NCBI GenBank assembly: GCA_963755375.1
Contig: CAVWKG010000006.1
Location: 124,001 to 188,000 of the forward strand
Reading direction: 5' to 3'
DNA length: 64,000 nucleotides
Source: Bog-473 sp963755375
Lineage (GTDB): Bacteria > Actinomycetota > Acidimicrobiia > Acidimicrobiales > RAAP-2
A model generated the notes under the pieces. The model was not told the DNA's origin and ran no database searches. It saw only the letters and a program-made list of their open reading frames with translations. Of this stretch, positions 34,328 to 43,094 are shown one piece after another. Numbering within the stretch: position 1 is the first letter of the stretch; every line of letters starts with the position of its first letter. The translations under genes and the position numbers were made by a program.

Positions 34328-35151
34328 CGTCGGTCGCCATGCTCACGCCGCGACTGGTCGACGACTTCCGGCGCGACGGGTTCGTGGTGGTGCCGGACCT
34401 CCTGCGCGCCGACGAGCTCCGCCGCTTCGGAGCGGCCGTCGACGAAGGGGTCGCACGCCGCAGCCGGCACGATGCCCGGACCGTGGCCGAGAAGACGCCC
34501 TACGAGCAGAGCTTCATTCAGTGCCAGAACCTGTGGGAGGACTGCGAGGAGGTCCGGCCGCTGACCTTCCACCCCGTGATCGCGGAAACGGCGGCGCGGC
34601 TCCTCGGTGTCGGTGCCGTCCGGCTCTGGCACGACCAGGCGCTGTTCAAGGAGGCGGGCGGGCGCGCGACCGACCCCCACCAGGATCAGCCCTACTGGCC
34701 CATCGTGGAGACCGACACCATCACGGCCTGGATCCCCTTCGACGGGTCGACGCTCGAGAGCGGCGCGATGGGCTACCTCCCGGGGAGCCACCGGCTCGGC
34801 GTGCGCGAGTTCGTCGACATCTTCTCCGGCCACGGTGACGACCCGCTGACCCGGCGCGAGCTCCAGGGGATCGCGCCGGTGTTCGTCGAAGTGACGGCCG
34901 GGTCGATCGCCTTCCACCACGGCTTGACGTTCCACTTGGCCAGGCCGAACCTCACCGGTACCGTCCGTCGGGTGCACACCGCCATCTATTTCGCCGACGG
35001 GTCCACCCGGGGCGAGGGGCGCTTCCCGCACCCCGCGGTGGAGCGGGCCGGCATCGCCATGGGCGCACCCATCGCCAGTGCCGTGACGCCGATCGCCTGG
35101 CCGCGCCCGGGCGGCGACCTGCCCGATCCTCCCGCCGAGCCGATGGCATGA
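34324..35151 (+). CDS. Phytanoyl-CoA dioxygenase (PhyH) family Fe(II)/2-oxoglutarate enzyme 1
   Basis: A 275-residue cupin-fold dioxygenase. The metal triad is H119-x-D121 in TDPHQDQPYWP and a distal His near 199-204 (FHHGLTFHLA), followed by an Arg for 2-oxoglutarate. PhyH enzymes hydroxylate fatty acyl groups, halogenated or amino-acid-like small molecules. GTG 34324 overlaps the PIG-L stop (GTGA) and the next gene overlaps its stop (ATGA), so expression is coupled. Substrate unknown. Confidence 0.87.
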   Translation: MTSVAMLTPRLVDDFRRDGFVVVPDLLRADELRRFGAAVDEGVARRSRHDARTVAEKTPYEQSFIQCQNLWEDCEEVRPLTFHPVIAETAARLLGVGAVRLWHDQALFKEAGGRATDPHQDQPYWPIVETDTITAWIPFDGSTLESGAMGYLPGSHRLGVREFVDIFSGHGDDPLTRRELQGIAPVFVEVTAGSIAFHHGLTFHLARPNLTGTVRRVHTAIYFADGSTRGEGRFPHPAVERAGIAMGAPIASAVTPIAWPRPGGDLPDPPAEPMA

Positions 35152-35942
35152 CGTCCGTGCTCACCGCGACGCAGCGCACCTCGTGGACGGAGCGGGGCTT
35201 CTTCCGCGTCGATGGCTTCGCCGCTCCGGAGGCGGGCGCGGCGATGCTGGCCCGGGTGACCGAAGTCGTGCGGGACGCCGGCCTGGCCCAGGCACTCGGG
35301 GTCAAGGTGGTGCCCGAGAGCAACAAAGCCGCCACAGTGGTGGCGAACCCCGAAGACGGGGTGTCCAAGATCTTCCGGCTGCACCGCGACCCGGTCTTTG
35401 CCCGCTTCGCGCACTCGGCCGCGGTCGTCGACCTCGTCTCGGAGCTCATCACCCCCGACATCGACGTCTTCTTGTCGCAGTTCATCTTCAAGACGGCCGG
35501 TGCGTGGGGGCAGCCCTGGCACCAGGACTCCTTCTACTTCCCGTTCGAGCCGGCGCGACCCGTGGTCGGCATCTGGCTCGCCGTGTCCGAGGCGACGCTC
35601 GTCAACGGGTGCCTCCACGTGCTGCCCGGATCGCAGGCCGAGCCGGTGCACACCCACGTCCCGGACCGCCGCCCGGGTGCGAACTACGGCTACTTCGAGA
35701 TCATCGACCACGACATGCGGGCCGCCGAGCCGGTGCTGATGGATCCGGGTGACCTGCTGGTCTTCGACAGCCACCTGATGCACTGCTCGACGGACAACGA
35801 GTCCGGTGGCATCCGCGCCGCGATGGTGTACCACTACGCGGCGGCGGGGACTGTCGACCACTCGGAGGAGTACTTCCCGACGGTCAACGATTGGGTGCCG
35901 GCGCGGCGGGACGGGCGGCCGACGTCTCCGTTGGCGGCGTGA
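35148..35942 (+). CDS. Phytanoyl-CoA dioxygenase (PhyH) family Fe(II)/2-oxoglutarate enzyme 2
   Basis: A 264-residue PhyH-type dioxygenase with HxD in QPWHQDSFYF (H125, D127), VNGCLHVLPGSQ after the core strands, and a distal His near LMHCSTDN. It is only distantly similar to the preceding enzyme, so the two probably act on different positions or intermediates. ATGA overlap with the upstream gene. Confidence 0.87.
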   Translation: MTSVLTATQRTSWTERGFFRVDGFAAPEAGAAMLARVTEVVRDAGLAQALGVKVVPESNKAATVVANPEDGVSKIFRLHRDPVFARFAHSAAVVDLVSELITPDIDVFLSQFIFKTAGAWGQPWHQDSFYFPFEPARPVVGIWLAVSEATLVNGCLHVLPGSQAEPVHTHVPDRRPGANYGYFEIIDHDMRAAEPVLMDPGDLLVFDSHLMHCSTDNESGGIRAAMVYHYAAAGTVDHSEEYFPTVNDWVPARRDGRPTSPLAA

Positions 35943-35958
35943 GCCGGTCGGGCATCCG

Positions 35959-36996
35959 TTGGCCCTGAAGTTCGACGCCATGCTGCCGGCGCAGCCCCTC
36001 CGCCAGGCGGCCGCACTCGGGCGACGGGCCGCGGAGGCCGGGCTGTCCGGCCTGGTCGTCACCGAGGCGGGCCGCACGGCCTACCTCACCTGCGGCGCGC
36101 TCGTGGCGGCGGCCGACATCGACGTGTTGACCGGGATCGCCGTGGCCTTCCCGCGCAGCCCGATGGTGACCGCGGCCACGGCGTGGGAGTTGGCGGAGGC
36201 GAGCGGGGGCCGCTTCCGGCTGGGACTGGGCGCACAGGTGCGGGCGCACATCGAGCGCCGCTACGGATCGGAGTTCGACCATCCGGGACCGCGGTTGCGC
36301 GAGTACGTCCTCGCCGTGAAGCAGATCTTCGAGTCCTTCCGCAACGGCGCCCCACTGGCGGTGGCGGGCGAGTTCTACAACCTCTCGCTGCTCCCGCCCA
36401 CCTGGGCGCCGGGCGCCATTGCGTGCGCGGATCCGCCCGTCGACGTCGCCGCGGTCAACCCCTGGATGCTGCGCATGGCGGCGGAGGTGGCGGACGGCGT
36501 CCACGTCCACCCCCTGAACACGCCCACCTACCTGCGCGAGACCGTGCTGCCCAACCTGGAGGCGGGCGCCGCCCGCTCCGGGCGCCGTGTCGAGGACCTC
36601 GAGATCATCGTCCCGGCCTTTCTCGTGGTCGGCGACACCGACGTGGAACGGGCGAGATGGCGTGAGATGGCGCGCGTGCAGGTCGCCTTCTACGGATCGA
36701 CACCCACCTATGCGTTCATCTTCGAGCAACTCGACCGCGAGGACACCACCGACCTGATCCGCGAACGGCAACGGGCGGGCGACATGCCGGGGATGGCGGC
36801 GGAGATCGACGACGACCTCCTGGAGAACTTCATCACCGAGGGGACCTGGGACGACATCGCCGACACGATCGTGGCCAAGTACGGCGGCCTGGCGACCAGG
36901 GTGGTCAGCTACTTCACCGGATCGGATGTCGTGCGCGATGCCGACGCCTTCGAACGGTGGGGGCCGCTGGCCCGGCAGGTCAGGGACTCCTCCTAG
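35959..36996 (+). CDS. LLM-class F420-dependent oxidoreductase (TIGR03617-like)
   Basis: A 345-residue luciferase-like TIM barrel: ALKFDAMLPAQPLRQAAALG at the start, GIAVAFPRSPMVTAATAWEL, GGRFRLGLGAQVRAHIERRY, and a C-terminal FTGSDVVRDADAFERWG. It probably uses F420. TTG 35959 was chosen as it lies 17 bases after the dioxygenase stop; ATG 35980 is the next option. As the fourth member of the operon it could reduce or oxidise the product of the dioxygenases. Its end overlaps the convergent DUF2510 gene by 17 bases. Confidence 0.85.
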   Translation: MALKFDAMLPAQPLRQAAALGRRAAEAGLSGLVVTEAGRTAYLTCGALVAAADIDVLTGIAVAFPRSPMVTAATAWELAEASGGRFRLGLGAQVRAHIERRYGSEFDHPGPRLREYVLAVKQIFESFRNGAPLAVAGEFYNLSLLPPTWAPGAIACADPPVDVAAVNPWMLRMAAEVADGVHVHPLNTPTYLRETVLPNLEAGAARSGRRVEDLEIIVPAFLVVGDTDVERARWREMARVQVAFYGSTPTYAFIFEQLDREDTTDLIRERQRAGDMPGMAAEIDDDLLENFITEGTWDDIADTIVAKYGGLATRVVSYFTGSDVVRDADAFERWGPLARQVRDSS

Positions 36997-37492
36997 CGGT
37001 TGGCTCGCCGGCCGGACGCCGGGCCCGGCGGCGGAAGAGCCCGCGCGCGGCCTCCTCCGGTTCCTCTGCGGCGAGGGCGGCGTCGAGCTCCGCGAACGAG
37101 TCCTTCTCGTCATCGTCGTCGTTCATGCCCGCAGAGCCGGCGAACTCTCCGTGGATCGGCTCCTCTTCGGCGACGTCGCCGTCGTCCAACAGCTCGATGA
37201 TCTCGTCGCCGTCGTCGGCATCCCGTTGCGAGGGAGACGGCCACACCGGGGACGCGCCCGGGCGCGGGGCGCCTTCGGTGCGGTCGAAGAGCGTCGAGAG
37301 CCGGTCCTCGACCACATCGATGTTTGCGGTCGCGGCGGCGAGGGCCCGGTGGAGCTCGGGTACGTGCTCGGGCAGGCGCGGCGAACCGGCTGCGCCGACT
37401 GGTCGGATGCGGTCGCTCCAGGCTGACCCGGTCCAGTAGCGCTCCTGGTCCTCACGCTCGGGGTCTTGCTGCCACCCCGGGCCATTGTCCAT
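36980..37492 (-). CDS. DUF2510 domain protein with acidic linker
   Basis: A 170-residue protein from ATG 37492 (GGAGGGGGG upstream). The N-terminal motif GPGWQQDPEREDQERYW followed by TGSAWSDRIRP is a DUF2510 domain, a short putative binding module common in actinobacterial membrane proteins. A helix with coiled-coil character follows (VPELHRALAAATANIDVVED), then an Asp/Glu-rich segment (about 95-150) and an Arg-rich end. No transmembrane helix is seen. Function unknown. Confidence 0.65.
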   Translation of the reverse strand: MDNGPGWQQDPEREDQERYWTGSAWSDRIRPVGAAGSPRLPEHVPELHRALAAATANIDVVEDRLSTLFDRTEGAPRPGASPVWPSPSQRDADDGDEIIELLDDGDVAEEEPIHGEFAGSAGMNDDDDEKDSFAELDAALAAEEPEEAARGLFRRRARRPAGEPTARRSP

Positions 37493-37706
37493 GCGTCCCC
37501 CCTCCGGTCCGCTCGGGATCTCCCCCGTCAGTCTCCCACTGTAAATGCGCACCTCGGATGCGGGTACCGCGGCGGAGGCGGAAGGAGGAAGGGGGACGCC
37601 CGGCGTCGATGCGGACCACGGGACGGGGGCAGAATAGGATCCCAGGGCCTCCCGAGTGGCTGCGGCAACAACGGAACGACAACGATGACGACATGGAAGG
37701 ACCGCG

Positions 37707-38018
37707 GTGGCTATCCAATTGAAGGCAGGAGCGAGACTGCGCAGTGCGACCGATGCCTGCGAGGTCGTGGTGGTCCGGGCCCCTGCCGAACCCGTCGACC
37801 TGCGCTGTGGCGGCCACCCCTTCCTGCCGATCGATGCCGAGCCCACGCACCTGAGTGTCGAAGCGGGATTCGGCGGCGGGACCCAGTTGGGCAAGCGCTA
37901 CAGCGACGAGGAGCTCGGCCTGGAGCTCCTGTGCACGAAGGCGGGCGAAGGCGCCATCTCCGTCGGCGAGACCATCCTCGCCGTCAAGGGCGCCAAGCCA
38001 CTGCCCGCCTCGGACTGA
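37707..38018 (+). CDS. Small conserved protein upstream of an acyl-CoA synthetase
   Basis: A 103-residue protein starting MAIQLKAGARLRSATDACEV and ending ILAVKGAKPLPASD, with DLRCGGHPFLP and LGKRYSDEELGLELLCTKAG in between. Three Cys (one in RCGG, one in LLCTK) suggest metal or redox chemistry but nothing decisive. Similar small proteins next to acyl-CoA synthetases are familiar from mycobacteria. The synthetase starts 13 bases downstream, so the two are surely co-translated. Confidence 0.6.
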   Translation: MAIQLKAGARLRSATDACEVVVVRAPAEPVDLRCGGHPFLPIDAEPTHLSVEAGFGGGTQLGKRYSDEELGLELLCTKAGEGAISVGETILAVKGAKPLPASD

Positions 38019-38031
38019 GGGGCTCGCCCTC

Positions 38032-39531
38032 GTGAACATCGCCATGTTGCTCGAGATGGCGGCGGAAGGCGACCCCGAGCGGGTCGTCCTCGGCTCCCAC
38101 GATGGCGGCATCACCGCGGCGGAGCTCCTCGAGCGGTCCCGGCGCGCCGCCGTCTATTTCGAGAAGAGCGGGACCGAGGTCGTCGGGTATTTCGGGTTGA
38201 ACTCCGACGTGCTCCCGGTGGCGCTGTTCGGCGCCGCCCTGGCCGGCCTGCCGTTCTCCCCGATCAACTACCGGGCACCGGACGAGCAGTTGCGAGGGAT
38301 CCTCGGACGTGTCACCGGCGGTCTCATGATCGCCGACGACGACGAGGTTGCCCGCCTGGGAGCCTGTGGGGCCGAGCACGTGATCACCAAGGGGGAGTTC
38401 TCAGCGGCCAGCGCGGAGCCGGTGACGGGCGAGCATCCCTTCGTCGACCCCGAGGACATCGGCGTGCTGCTCTTCACCAGCGGAACGACGTCGGACCCGA
38501 AGGCCGCGGTGCTGCGGCACCGGCATCTCGTCTCCTACATCATCTCGAGCGTCGAGTTCCTCGGGTGCGAGCCCACCGAGGCACAGCTGATCTGCGTGCC
38601 GCCGTACCACATCGCAGGGATCGCGGCGGTGCTCAGCTCGCTCTACGCCGGACGCCGGATCATGTACCTGCCCTCGTTCGACGCCACGGAGTGGGTCCGC
38701 CAGGCAGCCGACGAGCGCATCACCCACGCCATGGTGGTGCCGACGATGCTCGGGCGGATCCTCCAGGCCGTCGAGGAAAGCGGCGTCGAGCCGCCGGCGC
38801 TGCGCCACCTCTCCTACGGCGGCGGGCGCATGCCGCTCGAGCTCGTGGAGCGGACGCTGCGGGACATGCCGCACGTCGACCTGGTCAACGCCTACGGGCT
38901 GACGGAAACAAGCTCGACCATCGCCATGCTGACCCCCGACGACCACCGCGAGGCCTTCGCCAGTGACGACCCCGCCGTCCGGGCGCGGCTGGGGTCGGTC
39001 GGGCGTCCCCTCCCGTCCCTCGAGGTAGAGGTCCGGGGGTTGGACGAGGTGGCCCTCCCGCCGGGAGACAAGGGCGAGATCTGGGTGCGCGGCGAACAGG
39101 TCGCCGGCGAGTACGTGGGGAACAACACCCTCACCGAGGACGGCTGGTTCCGCACGCGGGACGCGGGGTGGTTCGACGAGCACGGCTTCCTCTACGTCGA
39201 CGGCCGGCTCGACGATGTGATCGTGCGGGGAGGTGAGAACATCTCGCCGGGCGAGGTCGAGGAGGTGCTCATGTTGCACGCTGCCGTCGCCGAGGCCGCG
39301 GTGATCGGCCTCCCCGACGCCGAGTGGGGAGAGACGGTGGCCGCCGTCGTGGTGCTCCATCCCGGAGGGTCGGCCAGCGGGTCCGACCTGCAGGGCTGGG
39401 TACGCGCGCGGTTGCGCTCCACCAAGACGCCGGGGGTGATCGAGTTCCGGGACGAGCTGCCGTACTCGCCGACCGGGAAGCTCCTCCGGCGGGTCTTGCG
39501 GGACGAGCTCGCCGAGAGCTCGAAGCGGTGA
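38032..39531 (+). CDS. Acyl-CoA synthetase (AMP-forming, class I adenylate-forming enzyme)
   Basis: A 499-residue enzyme with the phosphate loop LLFTSGTTSDPKAAVL, the A5 motif NAYGLTETSS, the A7/A8 hinge GWFDEHGFLYVDGRLDDVIV and GGENISPGEVEEVL, and the catalytic Lys in PTGKLLRR. It adenylates a carboxylic acid and transfers it to CoA. Substrate cannot be read from the sequence; a fatty or aromatic acid fits the neighbourhood. GTG 38032 follows GAGGGG and is 13 bases after the small protein gene. Confidence 0.88.
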   Translation: MNIAMLLEMAAEGDPERVVLGSHDGGITAAELLERSRRAAVYFEKSGTEVVGYFGLNSDVLPVALFGAALAGLPFSPINYRAPDEQLRGILGRVTGGLMIADDDEVARLGACGAEHVITKGEFSAASAEPVTGEHPFVDPEDIGVLLFTSGTTSDPKAAVLRHRHLVSYIISSVEFLGCEPTEAQLICVPPYHIAGIAAVLSSLYAGRRIMYLPSFDATEWVRQAADERITHAMVVPTMLGRILQAVEESGVEPPALRHLSYGGGRMPLELVERTLRDMPHVDLVNAYGLTETSSTIAMLTPDDHREAFASDDPAVRARLGSVGRPLPSLEVEVRGLDEVALPPGDKGEIWVRGEQVAGEYVGNNTLTEDGWFRTRDAGWFDEHGFLYVDGRLDDVIVRGGENISPGEVEEVLMLHAAVAEAAVIGLPDAEWGETVAAVVVLHPGGSASGSDLQGWVRARLRSTKTPGVIEFRDELPYSPTGKLLRRVLRDELAESSKR

Positions 39532-39558
39532 ACGGGGCGCCGTAGGTCTTCTGCCGGA

Positions 39559-40521
39559 TCAGTCCCGCAGGTCTCTCCCCGTGAGGCGCAAGAAGACGTC
39601 CTCGAGGTTGGGCGAGCGCACCTCGACCCCGGTCAGTTCGACGCCGTGGCGCGAGGCCACGGCGACCACGGCCGAGAGCACGGCCGGGCCGTGGTCAGTG
39701 GTCAGTTCCAGATGGCCGTCGACCTCGTGCGCGTCGTGGATGTTGTCGAGCTCGCGGCAGGCGGCGGCCAGCTCGTCGAGGGCGGCGGGATCGCAGGCCA
39801 GGTGCACCTTGTCCCGACCCCCGTGCTCCCCGATGAGCGCAGCGGCCGTGCCCTCGGCGACGAGTCGGCCGTCATCGATGATGCCGATGCGGTCGCACAG
39901 CTTGGCTGCCTCCTCCATGTAGTGCGTCGTGTAGAGGACGGCGATGCCGAGCCGCCCGACGGTCTCGAGGATGGCATTGCGGCTCTGGGGGTCGACGCCC
40001 ACCGTGGGCTCGTCGAGCACGAGCAGCTTGGGCCGGTGCAGCAGGCCGGCCGCCATGTTGGCCCGCCGCTTCATGCCGCCCGAGTAGGTACGGATGCGGT
40101 CCTTGCCGCGATCGGCCAGCCCGACGAGCTCCAGGGTCTCGGCGATGCGCACCTGGAGCTCCTTGCCGGTGAGCCCGTAGAGCTGGCCGAAGAAAGTGAG
40201 GTTCTCGGCCGCCGAGAGATCCGGGTACAGGGCCAGCTCCTGAGGGACGAAGCCAATGGCCGCCTTGGCCTCGAGCGGGCCGCCGGCGAAGCCGGCGATG
40301 GACACGTCCCCCTCGTCCGGGACGGTCAGGCCGCACAGCATGGAGATCGTCGTGGTCTTCCCGGCGCCGTTCGGGCCCAGCAGCCCGTAGCACTCGCGCG
40401 CACCGATGCAGAAGGAGACCCCGTCGACGGCTCGCCGCTCGCCGTAGCTCTTCCGCAGGCCCTCGCAGCGCAGCATCGGGGGCGCGACCGCCCCCGGCGC
40501 GCCTGACGCGCTGCAGGGCAT
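39559..40521 (-). CDS. ABC transporter ATP-binding protein without adjacent permease
   Basis: A roughly 320-residue ABC-2-type ATPase: Walker A GPNGAGKTT, signature TYSGGMKRRANMA, Walker B LLVLDEPTVGVDP, then TTHYMEEAAKLCDR, and a C-terminal segment ending EDVFLRLTGRDLRD. It starts at ATG 40521, seven bases after the hydrolase gene (ATG 40476 is an alternative start). The next gene downstream is convergent, so no permease follows; the partner must lie elsewhere, or the operon has lost it. Confidence 0.85.
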   Translation of the reverse strand: MPCSASGAPGAVAPPMLRCEGLRKSYGERRAVDGVSFCIGARECYGLLGPNGAGKTTTISMLCGLTVPDEGDVSIAGFAGGPLEAKAAIGFVPQELALYPDLSAAENLTFFGQLYGLTGKELQVRIAETLELVGLADRGKDRIRTYSGGMKRRANMAAGLLHRPKLLVLDEPTVGVDPQSRNAILETVGRLGIAVLYTTHYMEEAAKLCDRIGIIDDGRLVAEGTAAALIGEHGGRDKVHLACDPAALDELAAACRELDNIHDAHEVDGHLELTTDHGPAVLSAVVAVASRHGVELTGVEVRSPNLEDVFLRLTGRDLRD

Positions 40522-40528
40522 GACGCGT

Positions 40529-41959
40529 TCAGTCGGCCACGACGAGAGGATACGAGGCGGCGGCGAGACCGAGGATCTCCTCCCTGTCCTCGCCCAGAAG
40601 GAATCCCGCGGCGATGGTGGCGTCGAGCGCTGCTTCGAAGCGCTGCAGGTACTCGTTCTTCCCTCCGGGGTACAGGGTCGACAAGGTGGCGTCGTCGAAG
40701 GGCTCGGTGCGGCCGAAGAGCATGGCGAAGGACTCGCCACTCTGACCGAGTCCTGCCAGAACCGCGGCCGGTGCCTCGACCCACGGGGTGCGGATCCCAC
40801 CCCGCGCCAGTCCGTGACCGTCGAGGAGGTAGCCGGTCCCGTCTCCGTCGACGTCGAGCCGGGGTGCCGATGGGGGCGGTTCGCCACCAGCCGCCCACCG
40901 AGCCAGATGGGCCAGGGCGGCCTGGGAGACGTAGTGCTGCTGGGGGCCCGCGTTGATCGGGGTGTCCGTCCGGCCGATCATCAGGTTCGTCGTGGGGCGC
41001 AGCAACTCGGCCATGCGCTGAGAGCTCAGCGTGCCGTCGTCGTGGCGGCCGGCGCTGACCGTATAGGTGTCGGCATGGGCCGCTCCCGCCATCTCCCAGA
41101 GACGGATCCGCGCGGAATCCGGCTGTTGCGCCAGCCCGCCACCGAGGAGGATGACGTCGGTCTCGCTCTGCAGCACGAGCACGGGCACCCGTGTGTCCTC
41201 ACGGATGCGCTCACCCTTCGACGAGATGGCGCGCCGGGTGGCCTCCATGCTCTCGCCCCGAGCGGAAGGAATGAAGACGCCGTCGATCGAGACGCCGACA
41301 CCGGGCCGCCCGTGGACGAAGAAGCCGTCGAAGAGCCGTGCGTGGGGATCGACGGCGTTGATGTACGTCACCAGGCAGGCCGCCGACTGCGACTCGCCGG
41401 CGGCGAGCAGCTGTGCCGGCGCCAGGCCTCCGAGTGGGTTCTCGTCAACCGGCCGGCGCAGCAGGGCAGCGACCTGCGTGAAGATGTCGAAGGACCACGC
41501 GTCACCGGGGTGGTCGAGCTCGCCGTAGCGCTCCGGCGCCAGGAGTTTGAGGTGGATGCTCTCGACGAAACCCCCGCCATCGATCCCGACCTTCTGGGCC
41601 GAGACTCCCACCCACGCGTGGCCCTGGGCGGCGAGATGACGGTGGAAGAACCCCCAGTCGGGCGCGGCATCGATGCCCGCCGAGACGTTGTGCCACTCTA
41701 CGACCACGGTGCCGCTGAATCGTTCCGGATCGAGGGGGCGTCGCACCACGAACCGCGTCCGGAACGGTGCCACGGCGCCAGGGGTCACGTCCCAGTGCCC
41801 GTCCGGTCCGCGCTCCCCTTCCAGCTCGTACGAGAGCGCCGACCCCTCGACGCTGAACTCCGTCTCCCCGTAGCCGAGCGTCGCCAGGTCGTAGTCCCGC
41901 ATGACGTCGGGGGCGGCCCCCGGTATCTCCTGGAAGTCTGCTCGTCGTGTGCTCGCCAC
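40529..41959 (-). CDS. Alpha/beta hydrolase domain protein (Abhydrolase_10 type)
   Basis: A 476-residue hydrolase. The N-terminal half carries VVVEWHNVSAGIDAAPDW and WVGVSAQKVGIDGGGF; the nucleophile motif is LAAGESQSAACL (Ser near 195), with VLVLQSETDVILLG as acid strand and an AGAAHADTY His. Length and order match the large Abhydrolase_10 group, some of which act on esters. No signal peptide. It is upstream of, and probably co-transcribed with, the orphan ABC ATPase. Confidence 0.75.
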   Translation of the reverse strand: MASTRRADFQEIPGAAPDVMRDYDLATLGYGETEFSVEGSALSYELEGERGPDGHWDVTPGAVAPFRTRFVVRRPLDPERFSGTVVVEWHNVSAGIDAAPDWGFFHRHLAAQGHAWVGVSAQKVGIDGGGFVESIHLKLLAPERYGELDHPGDAWSFDIFTQVAALLRRPVDENPLGGLAPAQLLAAGESQSAACLVTYINAVDPHARLFDGFFVHGRPGVGVSIDGVFIPSARGESMEATRRAISSKGERIREDTRVPVLVLQSETDVILLGGGLAQQPDSARIRLWEMAGAAHADTYTVSAGRHDDGTLSSQRMAELLRPTTNLMIGRTDTPINAGPQQHYVSQAALAHLARWAAGGEPPPSAPRLDVDGDGTGYLLDGHGLARGGIRTPWVEAPAAVLAGLGQSGESFAMLFGRTEPFDDATLSTLYPGGKNEYLQRFEAALDATIAAGFLLGEDREEILGLAAASYPLVVAD

Positions 41960-42128
41960 CGTCGTCCTTCCCCGTCGGGGCGCCGTGCCCCACTCGATCT
42001 CTGGCTTCCCTCTCGGGATCGTCCCTCACGGTAGGCGGTCTCGGAACCGGCAGGCAGACGGCGCCGGAAACCGTCGGTGACGGGAGCTGCTACTTGAGCG
42101 CCCAGACGGCAGATGGTACGCATCCTCC

Positions 42129-43094
42129 ATGTTCCTGCTGCGATTCGGAATGCGTTCGGCGACCGGCGATCCCGCGGCGCGCTCGGCGCTCTATGCCGCC
42201 GCGATCGACATGTGCGCCTGGGCGGAGGATCGCGGCGCGGTCACGGCCGTCTTCAGCCAACACCACGGCGCTGAGGACGGCTATCTCCCCTCGCCGATCC
42301 CGATCGCGGCCGCGGTCGCCGCGAGGACCCGGACACTGCCCATTTCGGTCGCCGCACTGCTCGTCGCCCTCTACGAACCGGTGAAGCTCGCCGAGGATCT
42401 CGCCGTGGTGGACCTGATCAGCCGCGGCCGCGTGTCGTACGTCATCGGCATCGGTTATCGACCCGAGGAGTTCGCCATGTTCGGGGTCGACCCGAAGCGG
42501 CGCGCCGCGCTGGTCGAGGACCACATCGGCCTGCTCCGCCGCTTGTGGTCCGGCGACGAGGTCGAGGTCGACGGGCGTCCGGTCCGGGTGACGCCGCAGC
42601 CGTTCACTCCCGGTGGACCGCTGCTCGCCTACGGCGGAGGCAGCGAGGCGGCGGCGCGGCGGGCGGCGCGCCTCGGCATGCTGTTCATGGCCGAGACGCA
42701 CGACGCCACTCTGGAGAAGGCCTATCGCGCCGAAGGCGGTGCGTCGGCCCCGGGGTGCTTCTTCGCGCCGTCGGGGGTGCCGTTGACCGTCTTCGTCGCC
42801 GACGACCCCGAGCGGGCCTGGGCCGACATCGGGGACTACCTCCTGCGCGATGCAGCGAGCTATTCCGCCTGGAACAGCTCCCGCGGTGGCACGGCATCGA
42901 TCTCCCGCGCGTCCAGCGTCGCCGAGCTGGCGGCCGAGAAGGGGGCCTATCAAATCGTGACGCCCGCCGAGGCTCGCACCCTCGTGGGGACCGGCTTCCC
43001 GTTGAACCTGCAGCCGCTCGTCGGCGGCCTCCCTCCGGATGTCGCCTGGCCGTACCTCGAGGCGGCGGCCGCCGTTTCGGCGAATTCGGTCTAG
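42129..43094 (+). CDS. LLM-class flavin-dependent oxidoreductase
   Basis: A 321-residue luciferase-like protein: TAVFSQHHGAEDGYLPSPIP, VALYEPVKLAEDLAVVDLIS and GRVSYVIGIGYRPEEFAMFG are hallmarks of the bacterial LLM group. It lacks a signal peptide. Cofactor FMN or F420 cannot be distinguished. It converges with, and overlaps by four bases, the enoyl-CoA hydratase gene. Confidence 0.85.
   Translation: MFLLRFGMRSATGDPAARSALYAAAIDMCAWAEDRGAVTAVFSQHHGAEDGYLPSPIPIAAAVAARTRTLPISVAALLVALYEPVKLAEDLAVVDLISRGRVSYVIGIGYRPEEFAMFGVDPKRRAALVEDHIGLLRRLWSGDEVEVDGRPVRVTPQPFTPGGPLLAYGGGSEAAARRAARLGMLFMAETHDATLEKAYRAEGGASAPGCFFAPSGVPLTVFVADDPERAWADIGDYLLRDAASYSAWNSSRGGTASISRASSVAELAAEKGAYQIVTPAEARTLVGTGFPLNLQPLVGGLPPDVAWPYLEAAAAVSANSV

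Noticed and set aside
34986..37113. Long minus-strand frames opposite the dioxygenases and LLM gene
   Set aside because: Arg/Pro/His-rich shadows; the plus strand carries complete catalytic motifs.
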